The notes below the pieces were generated by a model. That model worked only from the letters and a program-made list of their open reading frames with translations. It was not told the DNA's origin and ran no database searches. Shown here in pieces: positions 19,750 to 28,144 of a stretch of 64,000 nt of DNA. The first letter of the stretch is position 1, and the number at the start of each line of letters is the position of its first letter. The stretch lies in NCBI RefSeq assembly GCF_001905445.1, contig NZ_LIVQ01000003.1, positions 122,101-186,100 on the forward strand. Reading direction: 5' to 3'. Source of the DNA: Streptomyces sp. CB00455 (GTDB taxonomy: Bacteria > Actinomycetota > Actinomycetes > Streptomycetales > Streptomycetaceae). A program made the translations under genes and the position numbers.

Positions 19750-20733
19750 TCAGGCGTCGACGTTCTCCGGGCGGGCGGCGGTTTCGGCCGCCGCCTGCTT
19801 CTTCGAGGCGATCAGGCTGGTGATCGTGGTGATGGCCAGGACCCCGCAGATGACGCCGAGGGAGACCGGGATCGAGATCACCGGGACGTGCACCCCGGAC
19901 TCGTGCAGGGCGTGCAGCACCAGCTTGACGCCGATGAAGCCCAGGATGATCGACAGGCCGTAGCTGAGGTGGACCAGCTTCTTCAGCAGGCCGCCGATCA
20001 GGAAGTACAGCTGGCGCAGGCCCATGAGGGCGAAGGCGTTGGCGGTGAAGACGATGTACGGGTCCTGGGTCAGGCCGAAGATCGCGGGGATCGAGTCCAG
20101 GGCGAACAGCACGTCGGTGGTGCCGATGGCGAGCATGACGACCATGAGCGGGGTCAGGACGCGCTTGCCGTTGGCGCGGATGAAGAGCTTCGTGCCGTGG
20201 TACCGGTCGGCGACGCCGAACCTCTTCTCGACGGACTTGAGGAGGCGGTTCTCCTCGAACTCCTCCTCGTCCTCGTCCTTGCGGGCCTCCTGGATCAGCT
20301 TCCAGGCCGTGTAAATCAGGAAGGCGCCGAAGATGTAGAAGACCCAGGAGAAGCTGGCGATGATCGCCGCGCCGGCCGCGATGAAGATCGCGCGCAGCAC
20401 CAGGGCGATCAGGACGCCCACGAGCAGTACGCGCTGCTGGAGGTGGGAGGGCACAGCGAACTTCGCCATGATCAGCACGAAGACGAAGAGGTTGTCCACG
20501 CTCAGGGACTTCTCGGTGATGAAGCCCGCGAAGAACTCCTGGGAAGCCTGGCCATTGCCGAAGAACCACAGGCCGAGGCCGAAGAGTCCGGCGAGGACGA
20601 TCCAGACGACCGTCCAGATGCCCGCTTCCTTGATCGATACGTCGTGCGGTTTGCGGCCGATGAGGAAATCGGCGCCGATGAGGAGCGACAGACCGAGAAT
20701 GGTCAGCGCCCACAGGGTCCAGGAAACTTCCAT
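19750..20733 (-). CDS. terC: TerC family integral membrane protein (probable manganese exporter)
   Basis: Polytopic membrane protein of 327 residues with about nine hydrophobic helices. The TerC signatures are present: LIGADFLIGRKPHDVS near the N-terminus, FFAGFITEKSLSVDNLFVFV (about 67-87), and TTDVLFALDSIPAIFGLT (about 205-222) with the conserved Asp residues in membrane segments expected to bind metal. A charged cytoplasmic loop (EARKDEDEEEFEENRLL) separates the halves. TerC/Alx proteins are now linked to manganese export. ATG 20733 is preferred: GGAGG ends 10 bases before it, while the alternative GTG 20742 is one base from it. Control by a manganese riboswitch is strongly indicated by the leader. 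Confidence 0.93.
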   Translation of the reverse strand: MEVSWTLWALTILGLSLLIGADFLIGRKPHDVSIKEAGIWTVVWIVLAGLFGLGLWFFGNGQASQEFFAGFITEKSLSVDNLFVFVLIMAKFAVPSHLQQRVLLVGVLIALVLRAIFIAAGAAIIASFSWVFYIFGAFLIYTAWKLIQEARKDEDEEEFEENRLLKSVEKRFGVADRYHGTKLFIRANGKRVLTPLMVVMLAIGTTDVLFALDSIPAIFGLTQDPYIVFTANAFALMGLRQLYFLIGGLLKKLVHLSYGLSIILGFIGVKLVLHALHESGVHVPVISIPVSLGVICGVLAITTITSLIASKKQAAAETAARPENVDA

Positions 20734-20741
20734 GATTGACA

Positions 20742-20751
20742 CGCCTCCGGC
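20742..20751 (-). promoter_or_regulatory. terC ribosome binding site, sequestered by an anti-SD
   Basis: The site GCCGGAGG (20744-20751 on the minus strand) is exactly complementary to CCTCCGGC at 20784-20791, the 3-prime strand of riboswitch helix P1. Forming P1 therefore frees the ribosome site. Confidence 0.75.
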
Positions 20752-20783
20752 GGATGGCTCAGCACTTCGTCAGCGTCATCGCT

Positions 20784-20900
20784 GCCGGAGGTCTCTTCCA
20801 CCCGGGCGGCCTGGAGGCCGTGGGCCGGCGCCCCGGGACCGATCACGGTCCGTATTGACGGGTACGCCGTAGCAGGAAAGCAGGAATACTCCCCTCCGCG
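20784..20900 (-). ncRNA. yybP-ykoY manganese riboswitch upstream of terC
   Basis: The leader shows the conserved parts of the yybP-ykoY aptamer, read on the minus strand. P1 is CGGAGG (20893-20898) pairing with CCTCCG (20786-20791). After the 5-prime strand comes GGGAGTA, and before the 3-prime strand comes AGACC, the two conserved L1-side elements. The L3-type motif CGTCAAT lies at 20854-20860. This class senses Mn2+ and commonly precedes terC-like genes. The 3-prime strand of P1 can instead pair with the ribosome binding site, which predicts that manganese switches terC translation on. Exact ends of the aptamer are approximate. Confidence 0.85.
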
Positions 20901-20906
20901 CTCACC

Positions 20907-20936
20907 AGGGTACCGGCCGGAGGCCGTAAAGGTAAA
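20907..20936 (-). promoter_or_regulatory. Promoter of the terC riboswitch transcript
   Basis: -35 TTTACC (20931-20936) and -10 TACCCT (20907-20912) on the minus strand, 18 bp apart, match the HrdB-type consensus well. The predicted start at about 20900 coincides with the first base of the aptamer. Confidence 0.6.
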
Positions 20937-21008
20937 GGGACTCCCAAGAAATGGTCAGCGGCAGGCCAGGAAGAGGTCATGGGCCGGTCGTGGGCCTGCC
21001 ACCCCGTC

Positions 21009-23024
21009 CTACGGACGGGCCCCCCGGGCCTCCCGTATGCGGTCGAGTGCCTGATCGAGGACCCGGCTGCCCCGGGGCGGCAGATCCGGTTCGAAGGTCC
21101 AGGCGTGCCGGACCCAGGGATCGGCCAGGTGGTCGTCCGGTACCGGCGACAGCCGCATCAGCGAACGCCACAGCGGATCCAGCAGCGGCCCGTAGGCCGA
21201 GGCTTCGTCACGGTCCGCGACCATCAGCAGGTGCACGCCGACCTCCGGGCCCTCGTCGGCCAGGTAGCGCAACCGGGTGACGGCGCGGTCGTCGAAGCCG
21301 TGCGGGAAGTCGTGCACGATCAGCAGCTGCTCGGCGGTGTCCAGGTCCGGCGGCAGGTCCTCGGGCGCGCCGGCCCGCCGCGCCATCTGTACGAGGTCCA
21401 CCCGTCGGGTCAGCTGCGCGAGGGTCTCGGTGACCCCGCCCGCGCCGGTGGCGGGCGGACCCGCGAGCACCCCGGCCCGCACCAGCGGGGCCAGCGAGGC
21501 GGCCCCGGCCCCGGCCGCGTCGATGACGTGGACGGAGAACCGGCCGGCGGGGTGGACGGCGAGCAGCCGCACCGCGTGCGCGACGGCCATGTCCATGGCG
21601 AGCCGGCGCAGGCGGTCGGTGTCCATGGTCATGGCCGCCTCGGAGCCGGTGCGGCCGTTGTCGATCCACAGCCCGCGCTCCAGCGGGAGCCGGACGAGCA
21701 GGGGGATGCGCAGACCGGGCCGCTCGGGCAGGTGGACGTCTCCCAGCCGCAGGGCGAGCGGGGTCTCCTCGGGCGGCGCGCTCGACCGGCCGTCGTGCCA
21801 GACCGGGTTGTCCCAGCGGGCGTACGCGGGCGGCAGCGCGGGCTCCACCACCTCCGACTCGGCGTCCAGCTGGGCGAGGTCACGGTCGAGGACGGCCCGG
21901 GCCCGGGCCACGAGTTCGTCGCGGCGCGCCCGGGCGGTGTCGCGGGCGGCGCTGCCGGCGCCCGCGATGCGGTGGCGCGGGTCGGACAGGGCGTCGTCGA
22001 GCTCGCGGTCCATCCGGGAGTCGGCGAAATCGACGGCGCTGCGGTAGGCGGCGACCGCGCGGGCCAGGTCCTCGAACATGCCCCAGACCTGGTTGTAGAG
22101 CCTTTCCTCCAAGGACCAGCCTGCCGCGTCTCCCGCGACGGGCCGCGGAGGCTGCCCGGGCTCCGGCGGCGGGGCTGCCTGCGGGGCCGGCTCGGGCGGC
22201 TCGCTGCTGGTGCGGCGGCGTCGCGGGTGGGCGTAGCTGATGGTCGGCGACGAGCCGGAGTCGCCGCCGACCCCGCTCGCGGGACCGGGCGCAGCGGCGT
22301 ACGGGCTCCCGGAGGCCGGGGTCCCGGGGGTGGGCGGGGCCGCGGGAGCCGCAGACGCGGTGGCGGGCGGCGGGGTCGCGGCTGCCGGGGTCGTGGCGGC
22401 CTGGTCCGGGGGCCGCGGGGCACGCAGCTCTCCGAGCGGGGTCGGAGGGGTCGCGAGGGTGCCGTCGCCCTCCCCCGTCCGGGCTGCCGTGCGCAGCGCG
22501 GCGGCGGCCAGCCGGGTCGCCTCCGGCGGGGTCAGCCCGCCGTCGGCCAGGAGCGCGCCGAGGCCGTCGGCGTAGCCCTGGCCCACGGCCCGGACCTTCC
22601 AGGCGCCCTGGCGGCGGTACAGCTCCAGGGCCACCACGGCCGTCTCGGCCTCCAGACCGGTCAGGGTGTAACAGGCGAGTTCGGTGCCCTCCGGGCCGGC
22701 CACGGCCACGTAGGACGCCGGAACCGAGCCGAAGCACGCCGGGCCGCCGGGCGGCAGCACGAGCAGGACGCCGATCCGGTGGACCTCCGCCGCGACCGCG
22801 TCGAGGTCGACGGCGAAGGTGTGCCGGTCGGCGAGCCCTCCCGGTGCGTGGATCCCCGGGAGGGACCGCTCACCGGGGTGGGCCAGTATCCCGGGACCGG
22901 TGAACCGGCCCCTTTCGTCGGCGAGCGAGGCCAGGGCGAGCACGGGTGTGCCCGCCGAGACCCCGATCTCCACCCGGCTGTGGGACACGGGGTGGTTCTG
23001 CCCCCGGACCAGTTCGGCCGTCAT
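21009..23024 (-). CDS. TerD-domain protein fused to a degenerate FtsK/HerA-like domain
   Basis: A 671-residue multidomain protein. Residues about 15-165 form a TerD/TerA-like stress domain (RVEIGVSAGTPVLALASLAD; YVAVAGPEGTELACYTLTGL; TAVVALELYRRQGAWKVRAV). A Pro/Ala-rich linker follows (about 185-300), then a helical segment and a C-terminal domain (about 410-660) with an FtsK/HerA-like pattern: RLPLERGLWIDNGRTGSEAA where a P-loop would be but without the GKT/S, FSVHVIDAAG, and a Walker B-like LLIVHDFPHGFD followed by GVHLLMVADRD. The nucleotide-binding assignment is inference. ATG 23024 has a strong GGGGAGGGG site. The terD gene lies upstream in the same direction, and terC is next downstream. 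Confidence 0.75.
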   Translation of the reverse strand: MTAELVRGQNHPVSHSRVEIGVSAGTPVLALASLADERGRFTGPGILAHPGERSLPGIHAPGGLADRHTFAVDLDAVAAEVHRIGVLLVLPPGGPACFGSVPASYVAVAGPEGTELACYTLTGLEAETAVVALELYRRQGAWKVRAVGQGYADGLGALLADGGLTPPEATRLAAAALRTAARTGEGDGTLATPPTPLGELRAPRPPDQAATTPAAATPPPATASAAPAAPPTPGTPASGSPYAAAPGPASGVGGDSGSSPTISYAHPRRRRTSSEPPEPAPQAAPPPEPGQPPRPVAGDAAGWSLEERLYNQVWGMFEDLARAVAAYRSAVDFADSRMDRELDDALSDPRHRIAGAGSAARDTARARRDELVARARAVLDRDLAQLDAESEVVEPALPPAYARWDNPVWHDGRSSAPPEETPLALRLGDVHLPERPGLRIPLLVRLPLERGLWIDNGRTGSEAAMTMDTDRLRRLAMDMAVAHAVRLLAVHPAGRFSVHVIDAAGAGAASLAPLVRAGVLAGPPATGAGGVTETLAQLTRRVDLVQMARRAGAPEDLPPDLDTAEQLLIVHDFPHGFDDRAVTRLRYLADEGPEVGVHLLMVADRDEASAYGPLLDPLWRSLMRLSPVPDDHLADPWVRHAWTFEPDLPPRGSRVLDQALDRIREARGARP

Positions 23025-23073
23025 CGTGCAGCCCCTCCCCCGTGCCTTCTTCTCTTGTGTCCGTCCGGTACCG

Positions 23074-23652
23074 CTACAGCTGCGGCAGGATCGTCGGCAT
23101 CAGGTCCTGGAAGGTGCGGCCGTTGGCCGGGTTGCCCAGGGCCGTCATCTGCCAGCCGGCGCCCACGCGGGACACCTTCGCCATGATCTGCGCCGTGTAC
23201 TGGCCGCCGCCGTCGAGGGTGTAGCGGGCCAGCTCCTGACCGTTGGTCTCGTCGACGATGCGGCAGAAGGCGTTCTGCACCTCCTGGAACGTCTGGCCGG
23301 TGAAGGAGTTCACCGTGAAGACGATCTGGTCGATGTGCACCGGCACGCGCTGGAGGTCGACGAGGATCGACTCGTCGTCCCCGCCCTGGCCCGCGCCGCC
23401 GACGAGGTTGTCACCGGTGTGCCGCACGGAGCCGTCGTCGCTCTGCAGGTGCCGGAAGAACACGACGTCCACGGGCTGCTTGTCGGCGAAGAGCACCGCC
23501 GACGCGTCCAGGTCGATCTCCCGGGTCCGCGAGCCGAACAGGCCGCGGCGCTTGGCCGCCTGCCAGCCCAGGCCCATGCGGACCGCGGTCAGCGTGCCCC
23601 CGTCCGCCTTCTGCAGACTGATGGCCTGACCCTTGGTCATGTTGACCGTCAC
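23074..23652 (-). CDS. terD: TerD family stress protein
   Basis: Calcium-binding TerD protein of 192 residues, a general stress family linked to tellurite, phage and oxidative-stress resistance and widely repeated in Streptomyces. It begins VTVNMTKGQAISLQKADGGT and carries the conserved MGLGWQAAKRRGLFGSR, DLDASAVLF, HTGDNLVGGAGQGGDDESI (acidic calcium site, about 80-98) and the C-terminal FCRIVDETNGQELARYTL. The start is GTG 23652, with AGGGGA before it; a start six codons earlier is not supported. It is 49 bp from the TerD fusion gene and probably co-transcribed with it. Confidence 0.95.
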   Translation of the reverse strand: MTVNMTKGQAISLQKADGGTLTAVRMGLGWQAAKRRGLFGSRTREIDLDASAVLFADKQPVDVVFFRHLQSDDGSVRHTGDNLVGGAGQGGDDESILVDLQRVPVHIDQIVFTVNSFTGQTFQEVQNAFCRIVDETNGQELARYTLDGGGQYTAQIMAKVSRVGAGWQMTALGNPANGRTFQDLMPTILPQL

Positions 23653-23816
23653 GCGCTGTCCCCTCTCCATAGCCCGCCCCTGTTACGGGCGCGCAGCGTG
23701 TCCCTGCGGCTCCCGTCGCGACGCCGGGCCCGCACTCGGCCCGGTGGCCGACGCCCCGGGCGGCCGGCGCGGCCGCGACGTCACTCCTCGGCCCAACCCT
23801 ACTGACAGGCCCCCGG

Positions 23817-25961
23817 TCAGGCGAGGCCCGCTTCCTTCATCTGCCGCAGCTCCTTCTTCAGCTCGCCCACCTCGTCCCGGATCCGGGCCGCTACCTCGAA
23901 CTGCAGCTCGGCGGCCGCTGCGCGCATGCGTTCGGTCATCTGCTCGATGAGCGCGGCCAGTTCGGTGGCGGGCCGGTCGGTGAGGACCTCGGCGCCCTTG
24001 GCCCCCTTGCCGCCCGCCTTGCCCTTGGCGAGGGCCGCCTTGCCGCCCAGGTCGGGCACCGGCGCCTTGGCCGCCTTGCCGTCCTTCGCCTGGCGGTAGC
24101 CGGTGCCGAGGAGCTGCTCGGTGTCGAGCTCCTCGCGGGCGATGGTCGCGACGATGTCGTTGATCTTCTTGCGGAGCGGCTGCGGGTCGATGCCGTGGGC
24201 CGTGTTGTAGGCGACCTGCTTCTCCCGGCGGCGGTTGGTCTCGTCGATCGCCTGGGCCATGGCCGGGGTGATGCTGTCCGCGTACATGTGGACCTGGCCG
24301 GAGACGTTGCGCGCCGCGCGGCCGATGGTCTGGATCAGCGAGGTCCCGGAGCGCAGGAAGCCCTGCTTGTCCGCGTCGAGGATCGCCACGAGGGACACCT
24401 CGGGCAGGTCGAGGCCCTCGCGCAGGAGGTTGATGCCGACCAGTACGTCGTACTCACCGGAGCGCAGCTCGCGCAGCAGCTCGATGCGGCGCAGGGTGTC
24501 GACGTCGCTGTGCAGGTAGCGGACCTGGATGCCGAGCTCCAGGAAGTAGTCGGTGAGGTCCTCGGCCATCTTCTTGGTGAGGGTGGTGACCAGGACCCGC
24601 TCGTCCTTCTCCACGCGCCCGCGGATCTCGTGCACCAGGTCGTCGATCTGCCCCTCGGTCGGCTTGACGACGACCTCCGGGTCGATGAGGCCGGTGGGTC
24701 GGATGATCTGCTCGACGAAGCCGTCGCCGCGGGAGAGCTCGTACTTGCCGGGGGTGGCCGACAGGTAGACGGTCTGCCCGATGCGTTCCTGGAACTCCTC
24801 CCACTTCAGCGGCCGGTTGTCCAGGGCCGACGGCAGCCGGAAGCCGTGGTCGACCAGGGTCCGCTTGCGGGAGGCGTCCCCCTCGTACATGGCGCCGATC
24901 TGCGGCACGGTGACGTGCGACTCGTCGATGACCAGCAGGAAGTCTTCGGGGAAGTAGTCGATGAGGGTGTTGGGCGCGGATCCCCGCTCGCGGTCGTCCA
25001 TGTGCAGCGAGTAGTTCTCGATGCCGGAGCAGGACCCGATCTGCCGCATCATCTCCAGGTCGTAGGTCGTGCGCATCCGCAGGCGCTGGGCCTCCAGCAT
25101 CTTGCCCTGCTTCTCCAGCTCGGCGAGGCGCTCGGCCAGCTCGGCCTCGATGCCGCGGACGGCCTTCTCCATGCGCTCGGGGCCCGCGACGTAGTGGCTG
25201 GCGGGGAAGACGTAGAGCTCGCGGTCCGTGCTGATGATCTCGCCGGTCAGCGGGTGCAGGGTCGACAGGGCCTCGATCTCGTCGCCGAACATCTCGATGC
25301 GGACGGCCAGTTCCTCGTAGACCGGGAAGATCTCGATCGTGTCACCGCGCACCCGGAAGGTACCGCGGGTGAAGGCCATGTCGTTGCGCGTGTACTGGAT
25401 GTCGACGAAGCGGCGCAGCAGCTGGTCCCGGTCGGTCTCCTCGCCCACCTTGAGCGGGACCATCCGGTCGACGTACTCCTGCGGGGTGCCGAGGCCGTAG
25501 ATGCAGGACACGGAGGCCACGACGATGACGTCGCGCCGGGTCAGCAGCGAGTTGGTCGCGGAGTGGCGCAGCCGCTCCACCTCCTCGTTGATCGAGGAGT
25601 CCTTCTCGATGTAGGTGTCGGACTGCGGTACGTACGCCTCGGGCTGGTAGTAGTCGTAATACGAGACGAAGTACTCGACGGCGTTGTTCGGCAGGAGCTC
25701 GCGGAACTCGTTCGCCAGCTGGGCGGCGAGGGTCTTGTTCGGCGCCATGACCAGGGTGGGGCGCTGAAGCTTCTCGATCATCCAGGCGGTGGTCGCCGAC
25801 TTGCCGGTGCCGGTCGCACCCAGCAGGACGACGTCTTTCTCACCTGCGCGGATGCGCTTCTCCAGGTCGGCGATGGCCGCCGGCTGGTCGCCGCTGGGCT
25901 GGTAGGAGCTGACGACCTCGAAAGGCGCCACCGTGCGTTCGATCTTCGATACGGGCCGCAT
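23817..25961 (-). CDS. uvrB: Excinuclease ABC subunit B
   Basis: Damage-verification helicase of nucleotide excision repair; it takes lesions from UvrA and recruits UvrC. The 714-residue protein shows Walker [17 protein letters not shown] (about 47-62), the beta-hairpin region [17 protein letters not shown] (about 95-112), the helicase DESH motif, motif V/VI segments ([10 protein letters not shown]) and the C-terminal UVR motif that contacts UvrC ([20 protein letters not shown]). A Lys/Gly/Ala-rich linker (about 615-660) precedes the UVR motif, longer than in many species. ATG 25961 gives the conserved [19 protein letters not shown] found no recognisable SOS box upstream. Confidence 0.97.
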   Translation of the reverse strand: MRPVSKIERTVAPFEVVSSYQPSGDQPAAIADLEKRIRAGEKDVVLLGATGTGKSATTAWMIEKLQRPTLVMAPNKTLAAQLANEFRELLPNNAVEYFVSYYDYYQPEAYVPQSDTYIEKDSSINEEVERLRHSATNSLLTRRDVIVVASVSCIYGLGTPQEYVDRMVPLKVGEETDRDQLLRRFVDIQYTRNDMAFTRGTFRVRGDTIEIFPVYEELAVRIEMFGDEIEALSTLHPLTGEIISTDRELYVFPASHYVAGPERMEKAVRGIEAELAERLAELEKQGKMLEAQRLRMRTTYDLEMMRQIGSCSGIENYSLHMDDRERGSAPNTLIDYFPEDFLLVIDESHVTVPQIGAMYEGDASRKRTLVDHGFRLPSALDNRPLKWEEFQERIGQTVYLSATPGKYELSRGDGFVEQIIRPTGLIDPEVVVKPTEGQIDDLVHEIRGRVEKDERVLVTTLTKKMAEDLTDYFLELGIQVRYLHSDVDTLRRIELLRELRSGEYDVLVGINLLREGLDLPEVSLVAILDADKQGFLRSGTSLIQTIGRAARNVSGQVHMYADSITPAMAQAIDETNRRREKQVAYNTAHGIDPQPLRKKINDIVATIAREELDTEQLLGTGYRQAKDGKAAKAPVPDLGGKAALAKGKAGGKGAKGAEVLTDRPATELAALIEQMTERMRAAAAELQFEVAARIRDEVGELKKELRQMKEAGLA

Positions 25962-26200
25962 GGGTCAACCGTACGACCCCCCACTGACACTCACGTATTC
26001 GTGCCGGTCCGCGCCGCTCCGGCGGGTCCGGCGGGGCCTGGGCCGTCTGGTCCGTTTGTCGTAGTTCGGTAGCGGCCCGGCGATCTTCAACGCCATGATC
26101 GCCTTGACACGACTGCCGTCCGTGAAGTGCATCGCCGCAACGTCTGCCGCTCCTTTCCGGTTTGAGGCGGGAGCAGGCTCACGACCCGAGGAGAACGCAC

Positions 26201-27208
26201 ATGTACGTCGTACGACCCGCCGCCGCGGCCGCCGCCGCATGCCTGGGCTTCACCCTCACCGTGCTCGGCGGGACAGCCTCCTCCGCCTCCTCCAGCTCCT
26301 CCTCCCTCGCCTCCCTCCCGCGCCTCCCGCGCCTCACCCCCGGCCCTCCCCTCTCCTCCTTCGCCTCGCCCGCCGGCCTGGCCGCGGACGTCGACCCGCC
26401 GGGCGCGGCGGACTTCGCGGACCTGCTGTCCGGGCCCGTCGTGTACGCCCACCGGGGGGCCTCGGCGTACGCACCGGAGAACACCCTCGACTCGATCGAC
26501 CTCGCGATGCGGCTGGGATTCGAATGGGTCGAGAACGACGTGCAGCGCACGAAGGACGGCCAGCTGGTGGTCGTCCACGACGACACCCTGGCCCGGACCA
26601 CCGATGTCGAGCAGGTGTTCCCGGAGCGCGCGCCGTGGCGGGTCAAGGACTTCACGGCGGCGGAGATCGCCCGGCTGGACGCGGGCAGCTGGTTCGGGGA
26701 GGAGTTCCGGGGCGCCCGGGTGCCGACCCTGCGCCGGTACCTCGACCGGGTGCGGCGCAACCAGCAGCGGCTGCTGCTGGAGATCAAGAAGCCCGAGCTC
26801 TACCCCGGGATCGAGCTGCAGACCCTGAACGTGCTCGACGAGGCGGGCTGGCTCGACCAGCGCCACGTGGCTTCCCGGCTGGTGGTGCAGAGCTTCAGCG
26901 CCGCGAGCGTGCGCGCCGTGCACAGGCTGCGCCCGGACATCGTGACGGCCTTCCTGGGCACGCCCACGGTGGCGGAACTGCCCGGTTACGCGCAGTTCAC
27001 CGACCGGATCAACCCCTGGCACACCACGATCTCGGCGGAGTGGGTCGCTGCGGTCCACCGCCTGCCCGGAGCCCACGGCAAGCCCATGGAAGTGGACACC
27101 TGGATCGTGGACGACGCCGCGACCGCCCGGAAGGTCCAGGACATGGGCGTGGACGGGATCATCACCAACGCCCCCGACGTCGTCCGGGAAGCGGTCGACG
27201 GGTTCTGA
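26201..27208 (+). CDS. Secreted glycerophosphodiester phosphodiesterase
   Basis: Extracellular phosphodiesterase that splits glycerophosphodiesters into glycerol-3-phosphate and an alcohol, useful for phosphate and carbon scavenging. The 335-residue preprotein has a signal sequence followed by a Ser-rich spacer (SSASSSSSSLASL). Catalytic features are complete: AHRGASAYAPENT with His84 and the following Glu-Asn, ENDVQRTKDGQLVVVHDDTL with His126, and the later LLLEIKKPE. ATG 26201 has CGAGGAG before it. A TTGACA at 26104-26109 might be a -35 box, but no good -10 follows. Stands alone as a transcription unit. Confidence 0.93.
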   Translation: MYVVRPAAAAAAACLGFTLTVLGGTASSASSSSSSLASLPRLPRLTPGPPLSSFASPAGLAADVDPPGAADFADLLSGPVVYAHRGASAYAPENTLDSIDLAMRLGFEWVENDVQRTKDGQLVVVHDDTLARTTDVEQVFPERAPWRVKDFTAAEIARLDAGSWFGEEFRGARVPTLRRYLDRVRRNQQRLLLEIKKPELYPGIELQTLNVLDEAGWLDQRHVASRLVVQSFSAASVRAVHRLRPDIVTAFLGTPTVAELPGYAQFTDRINPWHTTISAEWVAAVHRLPGAHGKPMEVDTWIVDDAATARKVQDMGVDGIITNAPDVVREAVDGF

Positions 27209-27278
27209 GCCGCCAGTCCCTCCCCGCGGCCTGCTCCGGACGGCGCGCGCTGTCGGAGGGGCGCCGTACCGTGGACGG

Positions 27279-27851
27279 GTGGACAGCACCGAGCGGCCCC
27301 GCGGGCCGCGCCTCGAATGGACCGTCGTCGCGGGCGACTGCACCGGCATAGGTCCCCTGCTCCTGGCGGCGACCCCGGAGGGTCTGGTCCGGGTCGAGTT
27401 CCATGCCGGGCCGGACCGGGCCTCAGCGATGATCGGCGCGCTGGTCTCCCGCCTCGGCGCCGACGCCTGGCGTCCCGCGCCGGGCCGGGAAGTGCTGCTG
27501 GCGGAGCCGGTACGCCAGCTCGCGGCGTACTTCGCCGGGGCGCTGCGGCGCTTCGAGCTGCCGCTGGACTGGCGCCTGAGCGCGGGCTTCAACCGGCAGG
27601 TGCTCCAGGAGCTGGACCGGTCCGTGCCGTACGGAGCGGTCGTCGGTTACGGGGAGCTCGCCGCCCGCGTGGGCCGGCCGGGCGCCGCCCAGGCCGTGGG
27701 CCACGCCATGGGCTCCAATCCGCTGCCGCTGGTGGTGGCCTGCCACCGGGTCGTGGAGAACGGCGGCGGCATCGGGGGGTTCGGGGGCGGGGTCGAGACC
27801 AAGCGGCGGCTGCTCGCACTGGAAGGCGTCCTTCCCGAGCTCCTGTTCTGA
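27279..27851 (+). CDS. ogt: Methylated-DNA--protein-cysteine methyltransferase
   Basis: Suicide repair protein that moves the methyl group from O6-methylguanine to its own cysteine. The 190-residue product has an N-terminal RNase H-like domain and the C-terminal DNA-binding/active-site domain: YGAVVGYGELAARVGRPGAAQAV (helix-turn-helix with the arginine finger region) and MGSNPLPLVVACHRVVENGG with the acceptor Cys. The usual Pro before the Cys is replaced by Ala (ACHRV rather than PCHRV), a tolerated variant. The start is GTG 27279; the ribosome site is weak. Part of a repair-rich neighbourhood. Confidence 0.92.
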   Translation: MDSTERPRGPRLEWTVVAGDCTGIGPLLLAATPEGLVRVEFHAGPDRASAMIGALVSRLGADAWRPAPGREVLLAEPVRQLAAYFAGALRRFELPLDWRLSAGFNRQVLQELDRSVPYGAVVGYGELAARVGRPGAAQAVGHAMGSNPLPLVVACHRVVENGGGIGGFGGGVETKRRLLALEGVLPELLF

Positions 27852-28039
27852 GCCTGCGGGGGGAGTGCGATGAGCGCGGTGGACGGAGCGGGACGCTGTG
27901 GACACCGGGGGGCCGTGTCGGCGGGCAGCGGGCGCGCACCCCCTCCTCACGGGGCGCGGTGCGGGCGCATGCGGGCACCGCGCGAGCGGAGGGCCGAATC
28001 CCGGTACCACCGCGCGGTAAGGGGTGGCACACTGCCGCG

Positions 28040-28144
28040 GTGACTACTCCAGCCGCCGCACCCGGCCGCGCCGCACCCGGCCGCACGGCCTCCTCGCGCG
28101 TCCCGCGCCCGCGCCCGTGTCCCCGCCCGGGGTGTGCGGCATGA
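28040..28144 (+). CDS. Possible 34-codon leader ORF overlapping the MFS gene
   Basis: An ORF from GTG 28040 to TGA 28142-28144 whose stop overlaps the MFS start as ATGA. The peptide VTTPAAAPGRAAPGRTASSR continues as a Pro/Arg-rich stretch to GCAA. Such an arrangement could couple translation of the transporter, but the composition is what random GC-rich DNA gives, so evidence is weak. Confidence 0.25.
   Translation: MTTPAAAPGRAAPGRTASSRVPRPRPCPRPGCAA

Noticed and set aside
26104..26133. Promoter TTGACA before the glycerophosphodiesterase gene
   Set aside because: The -35 is perfect but no TANNNT -10 follows at 16-19 bp; not listed as a feature.
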